Positions 17,422 through 24,963 of a stretch of 64,000 nt of DNA are shown one piece after another. The stretch is from Henriciella sp. (lineage in GTDB: Bacteria; Pseudomonadota; Alphaproteobacteria; Caulobacterales; Hyphomonadaceae): assembly GCA_013213785.1 (NCBI GenBank), contig JABSPZ010000013.1, positions 1-64,000 on the forward strand, read 5' to 3'. Positions within the stretch are counted from its first letter, which is position 1. The number at the start of each line of letters is the position of its first letter. Position numbers and translations under genes: made by a program. A model generated the notes under the pieces. It saw only the letters and a program-made list of their open reading frames with translations. It did not search any database and was not told the DNA's origin.

Positions 17422-18171
17422 ATGACTATTTCTCCTCCCATAATCATCCTGCATCGCCCTCAACTCGGAGAGAATATCGGGTCGGCTGCGCGCGTGATGT
17501 TGAACTTTGGTTTGACTGAAATGAGGTTGGTTTCGCCGCGCGACGGATGGCCCAATCCTGCAGCAGATACGCTGTCGGCAGGGGCATTTGAGGCGGGTGT
17601 AAGTGTGACGGTTTTCGAAACGGTGGAAGCGGCTCTAGCCGATCTTGGAACTGTTTTGGCAACGACAGCGCGGCCGCGCGGCATGGAGAAGGAGGTTGTC
17701 GATGCGGCGGGGGGGGTTCGCCTGATTGGTGACCGCGGACAAAAAACAGGAATTCTATTCGGTGCAGAGAATCACGGCCTCCCCAGTGATGTGGTGGGGC
17801 TCGCCGATGCGATTCTCACTTATCCAGTGAATCCCGGTTTTGCCTCGCTCAACCTCGCACAAGCGGTTGGTGTTTTCTGCGCGAGCTGGGGCGCAAACCA
17901 AGGCGCGGTTGGACGCTGGGAAGGCGAGAAAGCCGGGGTTGAACCTCCGGCCTCCAAAGACGATCTTATTCGGATGTTTGAGCATCTAGAAGATGAGCTT
18001 GAGCGCGCGGGTTATTTTTATCCCGCCGATAAAACCCCTTTGATGAAGACGAATATCCGAAACGCCTTCATTCGCGGCAATTGGACCACGCAAGAGGTGC
18101 GGACGTTTCGCGGCGCGATCAAAGCGCTCGCTCAAGGACGCGGCAAAGCCCGTATTGTCCGTGACGATTAG
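17422..18171 (+). CDS. trmJ: tRNA (cytidine/uridine-2'-O-)-methyltransferase, TrmJ type
   Basis: 249 residues of the SpoU/SPOUT class: motif 1 HRPQLGENIGSAARVMLNFG, motif 2 GILFGAENHGLP and motif 3 NPGFASLNLAQAVGVF form the knotted SAM site. The C-terminal helical extension matches TrmJ, which methylates the 2'-OH of residue 32 in the anticodon loop. Its 3' end overlaps the convergent TIGR02301 gene by four bases. The subtype (TrmJ against another SpoU enzyme) rests on length and context. Confidence 0.88.
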   Translation: MTISPPIIILHRPQLGENIGSAARVMLNFGLTEMRLVSPRDGWPNPAADTLSAGAFEAGVSVTVFETVEAALADLGTVLATTARPRGMEKEVVDAAGGVRLIGDRGQKTGILFGAENHGLPSDVVGLADAILTYPVNPGFASLNLAQAVGVFCASWGANQGAVGRWEGEKAGVEPPASKDDLIRMFEHLEDELERAGYFYPADKTPLMKTNIRNAFIRGNWTTQEVRTFRGAIKALAQGRGKARIVRDD

Positions 18172-18605
18172 CGCGGCCGAGGCGCAACTGGATTGGCGCC
18201 CGGAATATTGGATTGAACCAAGCGAGCCGAGAGGTCTTGGCCTTCGGCAGCATAAGTCTTTTCTGCACTGACGGCATTGCTGTCACAGGCCGGGTGCAAA
18301 TCGCTTCCCCATGAGAAGCCCGCATTAAACCCGTTGACCAAGGATCGGCGCAGGCCGCCTTGATACGGTGCTTCAAGCTCGAGCAAGCGAAGCATATAGC
18401 TTCGCCAATATTGATCGTTGCGACCATTGCAGGCCACCCGAATCGCATGCGCTTTGCCGAGCACCTCGGCCAACGCTGTGACATCGCGATAATAGTCCTG
18501 CGATTGCACGCCGGTCTGGCCTTGCGCTGGAAGAGCTGGCAACAGTGCAGCCAAGCCAAGAACCATCCCAGCTAGGAGACGACGATGCGGCACCTTTTGA
18601 TTCAT
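18168..18605 (-). CDS. TIGR02301-type exported protein of alphaproteobacteria
   Basis: 145 residues from the ATG at 18605, with a signal peptide (cut near PAQGQ). The mature part YYRDVTALAEVLGKAHAIRVACNG, RSYMLRLLELE and FNAGF fits the TIGR02301 family, which is conserved in alphaproteobacteria and uncharacterised. Conserved cysteines occur in VACNG and HPACD. AAGGA before 18605 supports that start. Its first 21 bases overlap, head to head, the start of the dehydrogenase gene at 18585. An alternative start lies inside at the GMVLG Met. Confidence 0.75.
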   Translation of the reverse strand: MNQKVPHRRLLAGMVLGLAALLPALPAQGQTGVQSQDYYRDVTALAEVLGKAHAIRVACNGRNDQYWRSYMLRLLELEAPYQGGLRRSLVNGFNAGFSWGSDLHPACDSNAVSAEKTYAAEGQDLSARLVQSNIPGANPVAPRPR

Positions 18606-19562
18606 GCGAAATCCTTTGCCCGGGTCGAGGACGCGTTGAAGAAATTCTCCAGCCAAATTTCACCCCTAGTCTTAGATGATGAAGGACATCTGAAGCATCC
18701 TTGGGGCGAGAGTGAGGCAAGCGGTGCAATCGCCTATGGAACTCAGGACGCTTATTTCAGTCCGGCGGTGATGACCTTTTTTCAAACTCTGATGGGATTT
18801 GAACGCCTAGATTGGTTCCAATCATCCGCCGCAGGTATTGAGCATCCATTGATCCAAGCGGTTGGGAAAAAGGCGGATCTATTTTCTGGCAGCCACGAAC
18901 AATCAGACGCCATCGCCGAATGGGTTCTTTGGGCCGGCTTAGACTATTTCCAAGACGGCGCAGGACGTCGCCAGTGGCAAAGCGATAAAGTCTGGGGCCG
19001 CTTGCCGTTTCGGGAGCTCTCAGGCAGCCGCTGGCTGGTCGTTGGCTTTGGTGCGATCGGACAGGCCTGCGGCCGCTGTCTTCGCGCTCTAGGCGTTGAT
19101 GTAACCGGCGTGCGGCGAAGCGCGGGATCTGATCCAGCGGCCGATCGCATCATCCATCCAGGTAACCTCGCCGACGCGTTGCCAGATGCAGACGCAGTCC
19201 TGCTCTGTCTCCCTTTGACAGACGCCACCGAAAGCATGGCGGATGAAGCCTTTTTCGCTGCGATGAAACCAGACAGCTTGTTTATCAATGTGGGGCGGGG
19301 CGGGCTGGTGGATGAGGCAGCGCTTTTAAGCGCGCTCGATAAGGGGGTTCCGGCCGGCGCTTATCTCGATGTTGTCAGAGAGGAGCCCTTGCCGCCAGAA
19401 AGCGTAATTTGGTCTCATCCCAAGATCACGTTGACCCCGCATATCTCCGCGTTGACGGAGGGATCAAAAGTTCGAACGGACGTCGTGTTTCTAGAAAATA
19501 TCGAAGCTTTTCTGGATCAAAAGCCTCTGCGCAATCCAGTCGGACCCGACGCGTTCGTCTGA
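18585..19562 (+). CDS. D-2-hydroxyacid dehydrogenase
   Basis: 325 residues of the NAD(P)-dependent 2-hydroxyacid dehydrogenase family, GhrA-like in size. The Rossmann motif GFGAIG (154-159) is present, and the catalytic set is complete: Arg238 (NVGRGGLVDE), Glu267 (REEPLP) and His286 (TPHISAL). It reduces a 2-oxoacid such as glyoxylate or hydroxypyruvate; the exact substrate is not readable. AGGAGA eight bases before 18585 gives a good ribosome site, and this site lies inside the opposing TIGR02301 gene. Confidence 0.88.
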   Translation: MRHLLIHAKSFARVEDALKKFSSQISPLVLDDEGHLKHPWGESEASGAIAYGTQDAYFSPAVMTFFQTLMGFERLDWFQSSAAGIEHPLIQAVGKKADLFSGSHEQSDAIAEWVLWAGLDYFQDGAGRRQWQSDKVWGRLPFRELSGSRWLVVGFGAIGQACGRCLRALGVDVTGVRRSAGSDPAADRIIHPGNLADALPDADAVLLCLPLTDATESMADEAFFAAMKPDSLFINVGRGGLVDEAALLSALDKGVPAGAYLDVVREEPLPPESVIWSHPKITLTPHISALTEGSKVRTDVVFLENIEAFLDQKPLRNPVGPDAFV

Positions 19563-19590
19563 GTCTGACTTTCTATGCTATACTTTCCAA

Positions 19591-20565
19591 ATGTCACAAC
19601 CAGTTGCCGAGACAAGACAGTCGGGCAGAGGTGTCATTCTAGTCCTCTGCGCGCTTCTGATATGGCCAGTGATGCTGATCGCGAGCGCCGCCGAACAACC
19701 GACGCTTTCATTTGCTGAAAGCTCGCGGATTGGTCCTGTTCTGGATGTGCAGATCAATGGTGTCGCAACAACGGCCTTGCTGGACACGGGCGCAACTGTG
19801 GCACTGATCGATGATCAGTACTTTGCAACGACTGAGGCCCCGAATTTTTTAGCGACTGAAGCGAGGATCCTTGGCCTTGGCGGAATGCGTCAGTATCCGA
19901 TGGCGTCTCTCGCGCATCTATCCGTCGGCACGAGCTCTTGGCGTGATCTTCGTGTTGCCGTAAACACCAATGAGAGTTTCCCGGTTGAACATAGTATTCT
20001 GCCGATTTCGTTATTTCCGACCTCCATTATCGACTTCGAATTCAATGAATCGCGCGTTCACCTGTATGATGGACGCCCCAAACGGGTCCGCAATGCACCA
20101 AAGTCGACGATCCGCTACACAGAGAACCAGCGCCTCATTTTCATGCCGATCAAAATCAATGGTGCGAAAGGCTTGGCCCTACTCGATACGGGCGCTGAGC
20201 GGAGTTTCGTGAATCACGCCTATGCACGCCGCGCAAAGTCCATCCCGGATGAATATGATGAGGAACGCATGCAAGGCAGCGACCTGTCGACCAAGACGGC
20301 GCACTTGCACACGTTCCGAAATTTTGAGGTTGGCGACTTCGAAATTCCGAAGTCCAGAATTCCCGTACTCCGTACGGATCTGTTCGAAGAGCTTGGCTAT
20401 GCCGACACGCCGATGATGGTTTTGGGAATGGATTTTCTGAAGCACTTCCGCGTGCAGATCGACCGCAGGCGAAAGCGAATTACCTTCGTCCAGCCACCCG
20501 AAGCGTCCGGGCGGCAGGGCATAGGTCAGCAATCGGCCAGGATTAGTGAGTATTTTGATCGCTAA
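19591..20565 (+). CDS. Retropepsin-like aspartyl protease with two DTGA motifs
   Basis: 324 residues. A single hydrophobic segment (about 14-33) serves as signal peptide or anchor. Two retropepsin-like halves follow, each with LLDTGA (Asp65 and Asp199), and each with the later hydrophobic-Gly strand (ILGLGG; MVLGMDFL). Bacterial retropepsin-like proteins usually have one such domain and dimerise; here the duplicated domain could form both halves of the active site in one chain. It lies in the same direction as the dehydrogenase, 28 bp downstream. Probable periplasmic protease, substrate unknown. Confidence 0.82.
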   Translation: MSQPVAETRQSGRGVILVLCALLIWPVMLIASAAEQPTLSFAESSRIGPVLDVQINGVATTALLDTGATVALIDDQYFATTEAPNFLATEARILGLGGMRQYPMASLAHLSVGTSSWRDLRVAVNTNESFPVEHSILPISLFPTSIIDFEFNESRVHLYDGRPKRVRNAPKSTIRYTENQRLIFMPIKINGAKGLALLDTGAERSFVNHAYARRAKSIPDEYDEERMQGSDLSTKTAHLHTFRNFEVGDFEIPKSRIPVLRTDLFEELGYADTPMMVLGMDFLKHFRVQIDRRRKRITFVQPPEASGRQGIGQQSARISEYFDR

Positions 20566-20633
20566 TTAGCGTTTGCTTTCCCTATGGTTACGCGCCCGAC
20601 TGAAGGTGCATAAGCAGTTTGGGAGTAAGATAA

Positions 20634-21419
20634 ATGGCATATGCGCCTTTTGATTTGACGGGAAAAGTTGCCCTCGTCACCGGCGGAAATCGCGGGATCG
20701 GGTATGGAATGGCAGAGGCGCTCGCGGCCTCAAATGCGAGTATCGCGGTCTGGGGGCGTAAAGACGCCGCGAACAAAGCCGCGGTCGAGTCACTTTCCAA
20801 GCTGGGCGCAGGCGAGGTGAAGGCCTGGACGGTTGACGTGTCGGACGAGCAAGCCGTGGTCGATGCAACAACTGACGTTGTTTCAAGCATGGGCCGGATC
20901 GATAGCTGTTTCGCAAATGCAGGCGTTGGCTTTGGCGCGCCAAGCTTCACAGAAATGACCACTGAGATCTGGCGCAAAAACATGGCCGTTAATTTGGACG
21001 GCGCGTTCTGGACCCTGCGCGAGAGCGTCAAGCACATGACGGAGCGCGCAAAAGCCGGCGATCCAGGTGGCTCCGTCGTCGGCGTTGCTTCGCTTGCTGG
21101 GATTGAGGGAGCGGCGCGTAATCAGGCTTACGCGGCCACCAAAGGCGGGCTTCCATCGATGATCCGAGGCATCGCCGCGGAATGCGGTCGCTATGGCATT
21201 CGTGCCAATTCCATTCTGCCGGGTTGGATTGCGACCGATATGACTGAGCTGGCGCAAGACAGTGATGTGTTCACAACCAAGGTCATCACGCGCGTCCCGA
21301 TCCGACGCTGGGGCGAACCAGAGGACTTTGGCGGCATGGCCGTCTATCTTGCGAGCGATGCGTCTCGCTATCACTCTGGAACAACCTGCATCATTGATGG
21401 CGGCTACGCGATTTTCTAG
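20634..21419 (+). CDS. Short-chain dehydrogenase/reductase (classical SDR)
   Basis: 261 residues with TGGNRGIG (16-23) for cofactor, NAG (about 95-97), catalytic Ser153, and YAATK (Tyr166, Lys170), then the PGWIATDM loop and a GTTCIIDGGY end. A classical NAD(P)-dependent alcohol/ketone oxidoreductase of the FabG type; substrate unknown. Its own terminator hairpin was split by the mobile cassette that begins about 47 bp after the stop. Confidence 0.9.
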   Translation: MAYAPFDLTGKVALVTGGNRGIGYGMAEALAASNASIAVWGRKDAANKAAVESLSKLGAGEVKAWTVDVSDEQAVVDATTDVVSSMGRIDSCFANAGVGFGAPSFTEMTTEIWRKNMAVNLDGAFWTLRESVKHMTERAKAGDPGGSVVGVASLAGIEGAARNQAYAATKGGLPSMIRGIAAECGRYGIRANSILPGWIATDMTELAQDSDVFTTKVITRVPIRRWGEPEDFGGMAVYLASDASRYHSGTTCIIDGGYAIF

Positions 21420-21445
21420 CCTGCCTTATTCAACCCATTAAAAAA

Positions 21446-21466
21446 GGCCCTGCGCATCTGGCAGGG
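21446..21466 (+). terminator. Left copy of the terminator hairpin, interrupted by the cassette
   Basis: The bases after an A-run read GGCCCTGC-GCATCTG-GCAGGG, then run into the cassette instead of completing GCAGGGCC plus T-run. Six of the eight stem pairs survive. The complete right half is at 24988-25010. Before insertion this was a single bidirectional terminator between the SDR gene and the convergent lipoprotein gene. Confidence 0.75.
21448..21466 (+). repeat. Direct repeat, left copy, flanking the mobile cassette
   Basis: CCCTGCGCATCTGGCAGGG, identical to the 19 bases at 24988-25006. Because the inverted repeats start with G and this repeat ends in GGG, the true target duplication can be read as 13 to 19 bp. 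Confidence 0.85.
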
Positions 21467-21490
21467 GGTATAGAAATATCTGAAATTAAA
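21464..21490 (+). repeat. Terminal inverted repeat, left
   Basis: Begins GGGGGTATAGAAATATC and continues TGAAATTAAA. The inverted copy at 24964-24990 differs at two positions only (CC for TG). Together they bound the cassette. Confidence 0.85.
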
Positions 21491-21496
21491 TACTCT

Positions 21497-21530
21497 AGCC
21501 CCGCTTGTAAAAAAGGCGGGGCTTTCTTTT
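21497..21530. terminator. Hairpin just inside the left end of the cassette
   Basis: Perfect 8-bp stem AGCCCCGC / GCGGGGCT with an 11-base loop, followed by TTCTTTTT. It reads as a terminator for plus-strand transcription entering from outside. A counterpart lies inside the other end. Confidence 0.75.
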
Positions 21531-21586
21531 TAGCTATGAGTTTGCTCGTCCCATCGCGGAGCTAGCAAACTTACAGCGCAGGACAA

Positions 21587-21769
21587 TCATCCATTCTCCT
21601 GCGAGACCAAGCTTTTCATCACGGTGTTTAGTGGCTCTAGAAGAGATCTGACATGGTTAGCGGACGCTTCATCATCGATGATCATGGTACGAACGGTATT
21701 CTCATACACTTGTGAAGACGTAAGCCCGAGCAAATTCGCAACCGCTTTTTTTACGCCAGTCTTCTTCAG
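21587..21769 (-). pseudogene. C-terminal fragment of an unknown protein
   Basis: An open frame of 60 codons to a TGA, starting abruptly beside the IS3 remnant. It has a good helical, charged composition (KKTGVKKAVANLLGLTSSQV, then NTVRTMIIDDEASANHVRSL) and no start codon of its own. It is most likely the tail of a gene whose front was removed when the IS3 copy or a deletion arrived. I do not recognise the family; a lost transposase or DNA-binding protein of the cassette is possible. Confidence 0.4.
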
Positions 21770-22286
21770 TGGGTATGATGCACAAAAACCAGCTGCATCA
21801 GATCAATGACGATAGCGAGGTAAAGCCAGCCCTCATGCGTGCGGATATAGGTGATGTCGGTGACCCAAATCTGATCCGGTTCCGCCACATCGAAATCCTG
21901 CCTCAACTGGTTTGCGGCAATGATGGATGGCGTGCTGCCATGCTTGCCAGGGCGGCGCTTATAGCCAATCTGTGCGCGCAAACCCTCAGTCCGCATGAGC
22001 CTGGCTACTGTGTTCTCGGCGCAGCGCTCACCAAGGCTGAGCAGATCATGATGGACCTTGCGATAGCCATACACACCCCCGCTCTCCAGCCATGACTGCT
22101 TGATCAGCCCGGTCAGGTGACGGCGGCGCCGGGCCTGCGGCTTTAGTTCAGCCTTCAGCCACGCATAGAACCCGCTGAAATGAACCCCGAGCACACGGCA
22201 CATCGCCCGCACCGAAAACTCAGCGCGGTGATCCTTAATGAAGGCGTACTTTAGCCGTGGTCCTTCGCGAAGTACGCCGTTGCCTT
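21766..22286 (-). pseudogene. IS3-family orfB, truncated (DDE transposase)
   Basis: In the -1 frame after the slippery site the sequence reads KYAFIKDHRAEFSVRAMCRV, then GVYGYRKVHHDL and DQIWVTDITYI, which holds the first catalytic Asp of the DDE triad. After WLYLAIVIDL the frame runs into unrelated sequence and stops within 10 codons. The second Asp and the Glu are missing, so the transposase cannot be active. Confidence 0.88.
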
Positions 22287-22520
22287 TTTTAGGATGTCAC
22301 GCTCCTCAGTCACCCGGCGCAGCTCAGCCTTCAACCGCTTGATCTCTGAGGCGTCCGCACTGGTGTCTGGCGCATCGCCGAACCGCTTTACCCAATCATA
22401 CAGCGACTTGCTGCTCACCCCGATCCGCTTGGCCACCGAAGTCACGCTGTGTCCTCGATCTGTGACCTGCGCCACGGCTTCGCGCTTAAACTCTTCTGTA
22501 TATCTAATCCGTCCCGACAT
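22251..22520 (-). CDS. IS3-family orfA (helix-turn-helix protein)
   Basis: 89 residues from an ATG with AAGGAG upstream. MSGRIRYTEEFKREAVAQV opens an IS3 OrfA, followed by the helix-turn-helix SVTSVAKRIGVSSKSLYDWV and a leucine-zipper-like segment (IKRLKAELRRVTEERDILKK). It ends YFAKDHG. On its own it binds IS ends and can repress; with the broken orfB it has no transposition role. Confidence 0.88.
   Translation of the reverse strand: MSGRIRYTEEFKREAVAQVTDRGHSVTSVAKRIGVSSKSLYDWVKRFGDAPDTSADASEIKRLKAELRRVTEERDILKKATAYFAKDHG
22284..22290 (-). other. Programmed -1 frameshift site between IS3 orfA and orfB
   Basis: The minus strand reads A-AAA-AAG within ILKKATAYF, the classical slippery heptamer of IS3 elements. 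Slipping back one base joins orfA to the orfB frame. Confidence 0.8.
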
Positions 22521-22583
22521 GGGCCCATACTCCTTGCTTCCAGTTTTACCTTGCAAGGCGTCTACCGTTCTAGGGGCACATCA

Positions 22584-22681
22584 GCCTCTGGATCTGCAAA
22601 GAAGCTCTCATATACCTTGAAATCGCCAGGTCTCAGCTCGCGAAGGATCAATCGTTCCGTTGTGATGGTTGGAATAGTCAT
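22584..22681 (-). pseudogene. N-terminal fragment of a GNAT acetyltransferase
   Basis: From the ATG at 22681 the frame reads TIPTITTERLILRELRPGDF and then YESFFADPEA, a standard RimJ/RimL-type acetyltransferase N-terminus. It breaks where the IS3 remnant begins. The rest of the gene is not on the far side of the IS, so the IS arrival was followed by a deletion. Confidence 0.65.
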
Positions 22682-22708
22682 TCGAGCGCTCAAAACATAT
22701 CTATACTA

Positions 22709-22725
22709 CAGACCCGTTTAGTACG
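22709..22725. promoter_or_regulatory. Inverted repeat between the kynureninase-like and acetyltransferase-fragment genes
   Basis: ACCCGT-TTAGT-ACGGGT, 6-bp arms with a 5-base centre. It could be an operator of the lost acetyltransferase gene or a short hairpin at the end of the upstream transcript. No T-run of note. Confidence 0.3.
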
Positions 22726-22827
22726 GGTGACTGAAACGATCTAGCACTTGATTGAGAGTCCATTTTAGGGCGGTCTAGGACGCTCCTGCGCTCAAACGGA
22801 GCCAGTCTGAACGCTCGAAAATCGGCT

Positions 22828-23928
22828 CTAAAACAATCGCGATGAAAAGGCGTCTATCAACAGCTCGATCTCCTCCTCATTCGTGTAAGCGTGCACCGAG
22901 AAACGGAAGCCTTCTTTGCGCTCGTCGCAGCGGATGTTTCGCTTAGATAGTTTCGCACGAAGCGGTTCCCGATCGAGTAGACTGATCACGAGTGCACCGC
23001 CGCGCGCACCTTTGGTGCGCGGTGACACCAGGGTCTCATGCGAAACAGCGGCGCACAGTCGGTCCAGGTGGGATTGAATGCGCGCGTGCACCTTCACCGA
23101 ACCGACCTTTCTCCATAGGTCCAGGGCTGCAGTCGCCACCACGAATGGCGCGGGCGACGGTGTCCCGCCGAAGAAGCGCATGGCTGAGTCGGCGTAGCGA
23201 AAACTCTGAATGTCCATCTCGAACGGTTGTTCGTGCGAGAACCAACCAACATCCACGGGGGTGCAAGTTTCGATCATCTCGTCGGAGGCATAGAGAAAGC
23301 AGGCGCCGGGTCCGAAACACAGGAACTTCACGCCCGTGCCGAGTGCAAAATCCGGCTGCCAGAGACTAAGATGCACGGGGATCGCCCCAGCTGATTGAGC
23401 AATGTCGACAATGCTGATCGCGCCTCGGTCGCGGGCAAGTGCGCAAAGCTCTGCGACAGGTGCCAGTTTCGACGTATTCGAATAAGCATGGGTGATGTGG
23501 ACCAGCCCAACACTGTCATCAAAGGCCTCCGCCCAAGCGTCCAGGTCAGACACGTCACCTTGCATGAACTTGACGCGGAACCCCATCCGTTCAGCTTGTT
23601 TGTATACGAAGCCTGTGGTCGGGAAGTCTTCCAGCGAACACAGGATTGTTGGCTTAATAGTTCGAGCCGGTAAGGAATAGAGCAACTTTGTCAGACCGCT
23701 CGAAATGTTGGTCTGCGGACAAAGATTACGCGCCGGGCTTCCTAGATATGCGCCAAGCTGGGCCCGAAATGTGTCGAGAACATCCAGCCATCCCGGCCAG
23801 GCGTTACCGCCATGGGTCTTCCATTGTTGGATATAATCCTGACCCAGCCGGTCAGGCGCTGTTTTCGGTAAGCAGCCTACCGAGTGGGATAAGAAATAAT
23901 TATTTGGAACGTGAAAGTGCTCACGCAT
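22828..23928 (-). CDS. Kynureninase-like PLP enzyme (aminotransferase class V fold)
   Basis: 366 residues from the ATG at 23928. The N-terminus NNYFLSHSVGCLPKTA and QWKTHGGNAWPGW resembles the kynureninase opening (a SxGxxP turn followed by a Trp-rich helix). Asp175 (SIVDIAQSAGAIPV) would hold the pyridine nitrogen of PLP, and Lys201 in GTGVKFLCFGPGACFLY matches the Schiff-base lysine in the kynureninase-like GGPG context. Kynureninase splits kynurenine to anthranilate and alanine. The start overlaps the dioxygenase gene by 8 bp, so the two are coupled; a start at 23964 is possible. The family is fairly sure, the exact substrate is not. Confidence 0.72.
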   Translation of the reverse strand: MREHFHVPNNYFLSHSVGCLPKTAPDRLGQDYIQQWKTHGGNAWPGWLDVLDTFRAQLGAYLGSPARNLCPQTNISSGLTKLLYSLPARTIKPTILCSLEDFPTTGFVYKQAERMGFRVKFMQGDVSDLDAWAEAFDDSVGLVHITHAYSNTSKLAPVAELCALARDRGAISIVDIAQSAGAIPVHLSLWQPDFALGTGVKFLCFGPGACFLYASDEMIETCTPVDVGWFSHEQPFEMDIQSFRYADSAMRFFGGTPSPAPFVVATAALDLWRKVGSVKVHARIQSHLDRLCAAVSHETLVSPRTKGARGGALVISLLDREPLRAKLSKRNIRCDERKEGFRFSVHAYTNEEEIELLIDAFSSRLF

Positions 23929-24667
23929 CCGTCTTGGGCTCGAGCTTGTCCCGCTTGACGCCATGAGACGCGCCCCAGCGATCAGTCATTTCTGCGCGGG
24001 CGCTCCATAAGTCCGGGAAAAATTTCTGCCGAACCCCGGCATCCAGGATTTCCACTGGACGGCCCTTCAGTGAATTCGCGGCCACTCCAATAGAGCGATA
24101 GATCAGCTGCATATGGGCGTTGCGAAATTTCTGAAATTGCTCGTCAAACTCCGCCAGTGCCTCAGCCACCATATAGGCTCCATCGTGCGAGTATTCGCTG
24201 TCATAGACCTGTTCGAGCGTCCGCTTTCCGCCCTCAAGGTAGATATCGACAAAAGTTTGCCAGAGGTCTTTAGGCATTTTCAAAAGCACTCGAAATCCGG
24301 GGCTCTCCTGGCCGCTGCCATTTCCGAGCAGAAGGCGGATTTCCTGATAATCCTTGGGTGACATGGTCTCTAGCAAGGCAAGCTGAGTGCTCATCATTTC
24401 CTGACACAGGTGGACACGGCGAAATAGCGTTAGCGCCTTCAAAGTCCGACCCGCACGCATCTCATCGTCAATGTCGAGGAGAGTTGTGCCCATCAGTTTC
24501 ATCCACAATTCTTCGACCTGGTGGACGATCATGAATTGTAACTCGTCCGGATTGCACAAGTCTTTTGGCTCTTTCTGACACGCCAGAAGTCGTTCGGTGT
24601 TCAAATAGATTTCGTAGTCGAGCTTGCCCGCGCCACGCATCATTTCGAGGTATTCTTTACGGTTCAT
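23921..24667 (-). CDS. Tryptophan 2,3-dioxygenase-like haem protein, divergent active-site loop
   Basis: 248 residues. Compared from memory with bacterial tryptophan 2,3-dioxygenase, the conserved indole-side His (His49 in FMIVHQVEELWMKL), Tyr107 and Arg111 (SPKDYQEIRLLLG, carboxylate binding) and the proximal haem His (His185 in RNAHMQLIYRSIG) are all present. So are SGQESPGFR and FFPDLW. The glycine-rich GTGGSSG loop expected after the haem His is absent; VAANSLKGRPVEILDAGVRQ stands in its place. Standard enzymes open tryptophan to N-formylkynurenine. The changed loop, which normally contacts the amino acid end of the substrate, suggests another substrate or product. The start at 24667 is chosen with a GA-rich ribosome site. 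Confidence 0.78.
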   Translation of the reverse strand: MNRKEYLEMMRGAGKLDYEIYLNTERLLACQKEPKDLCNPDELQFMIVHQVEELWMKLMGTTLLDIDDEMRAGRTLKALTLFRRVHLCQEMMSTQLALLETMSPKDYQEIRLLLGNGSGQESPGFRVLLKMPKDLWQTFVDIYLEGGKRTLEQVYDSEYSHDGAYMVAEALAEFDEQFQKFRNAHMQLIYRSIGVAANSLKGRPVEILDAGVRQKFFPDLWSARAEMTDRWGASHGVKRDKLEPKTDA

Positions 24668-24827
24668 GGTTTTCTCTCTCTTGAATTTTGTTGAATTCAA
24701 AAGACGAGGATCAGCCGTGGCCGGTCAGCCAGTCGCGAAGAACGTGTTGTGCTAATGGAATGATTGGGTCGCGATGCATGACACATCAATAACAATCATG
24801 AACTTAATCGTATACCCATTTGAAGGA

Positions 24828-24844
24828 GCGCTCTGCAGGAGCGC
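24828..24844. promoter_or_regulatory. Palindrome upstream of the dioxygenase-like gene
   Basis: GCGCTC-TGCAG-GAGCGC lies about 160 bp before the start at 24667, in a 300-bp non-coding stretch that should hold the promoter of the two-gene unit. It is a candidate operator. No regulator gene is present in the cassette. Confidence 0.35.
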
Positions 24845-24931
24845 GAAATTGCTTGGCAGCCAGCGTCCGGTTTAGGGCGTCTTAAGTCGCTCGCGAATGT
24901 CCGCTGAGACGCCGAAAGAGACCATGAGAAA

Positions 24932-24957
24932 AGGCCCGCAGAATAATCCACGGGCCT
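24932..24957. terminator. Hairpin just inside the right end of the cassette
   Basis: AGGCCCG / CGGGCCT arms with a 12-base loop, followed on the plus strand by CAACTTTTT and on the minus strand by TTTTC. Together with the left-end hairpin it insulates the cassette from outside transcription. Confidence 0.7.
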
Positions 24958-24963
24958 CAACTT

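Larger units (their letters stand above)
21776..22583 (-). mobile_element. IS3-family insertion sequence remnant
   Basis: orfA is intact and the frameshift site is present, but orfB is cut at about half its length, so the element is shorter than the roughly 1.2 kb usual for IS3. The right boundary is set by the point where an acetyltransferase frame breaks, with the IS beginning TGATGTGCCCC on the minus strand. The left boundary is uncertain; TGATGCAC at 21776 could be a relict end, but the two ends match poorly and no short target repeat is seen. Confidence 0.7.

Noticed and set aside
18168-19562. The overlapping starts as an annotation artefact with one gene false
   Set aside because: Both proteins have family motifs and both starts have ribosome sites, so both genes are kept; only the exact start of the TIGR02301 gene is in doubt.
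24711-24779. A 22-codon minus-strand frame with one Trp just before the dioxygenase-like gene, a possible leader peptide
   Set aside because: Its end does not resemble the TnaC stalling motif, there is no clear ribosome site or attenuator, and short frames like this occur by chance.
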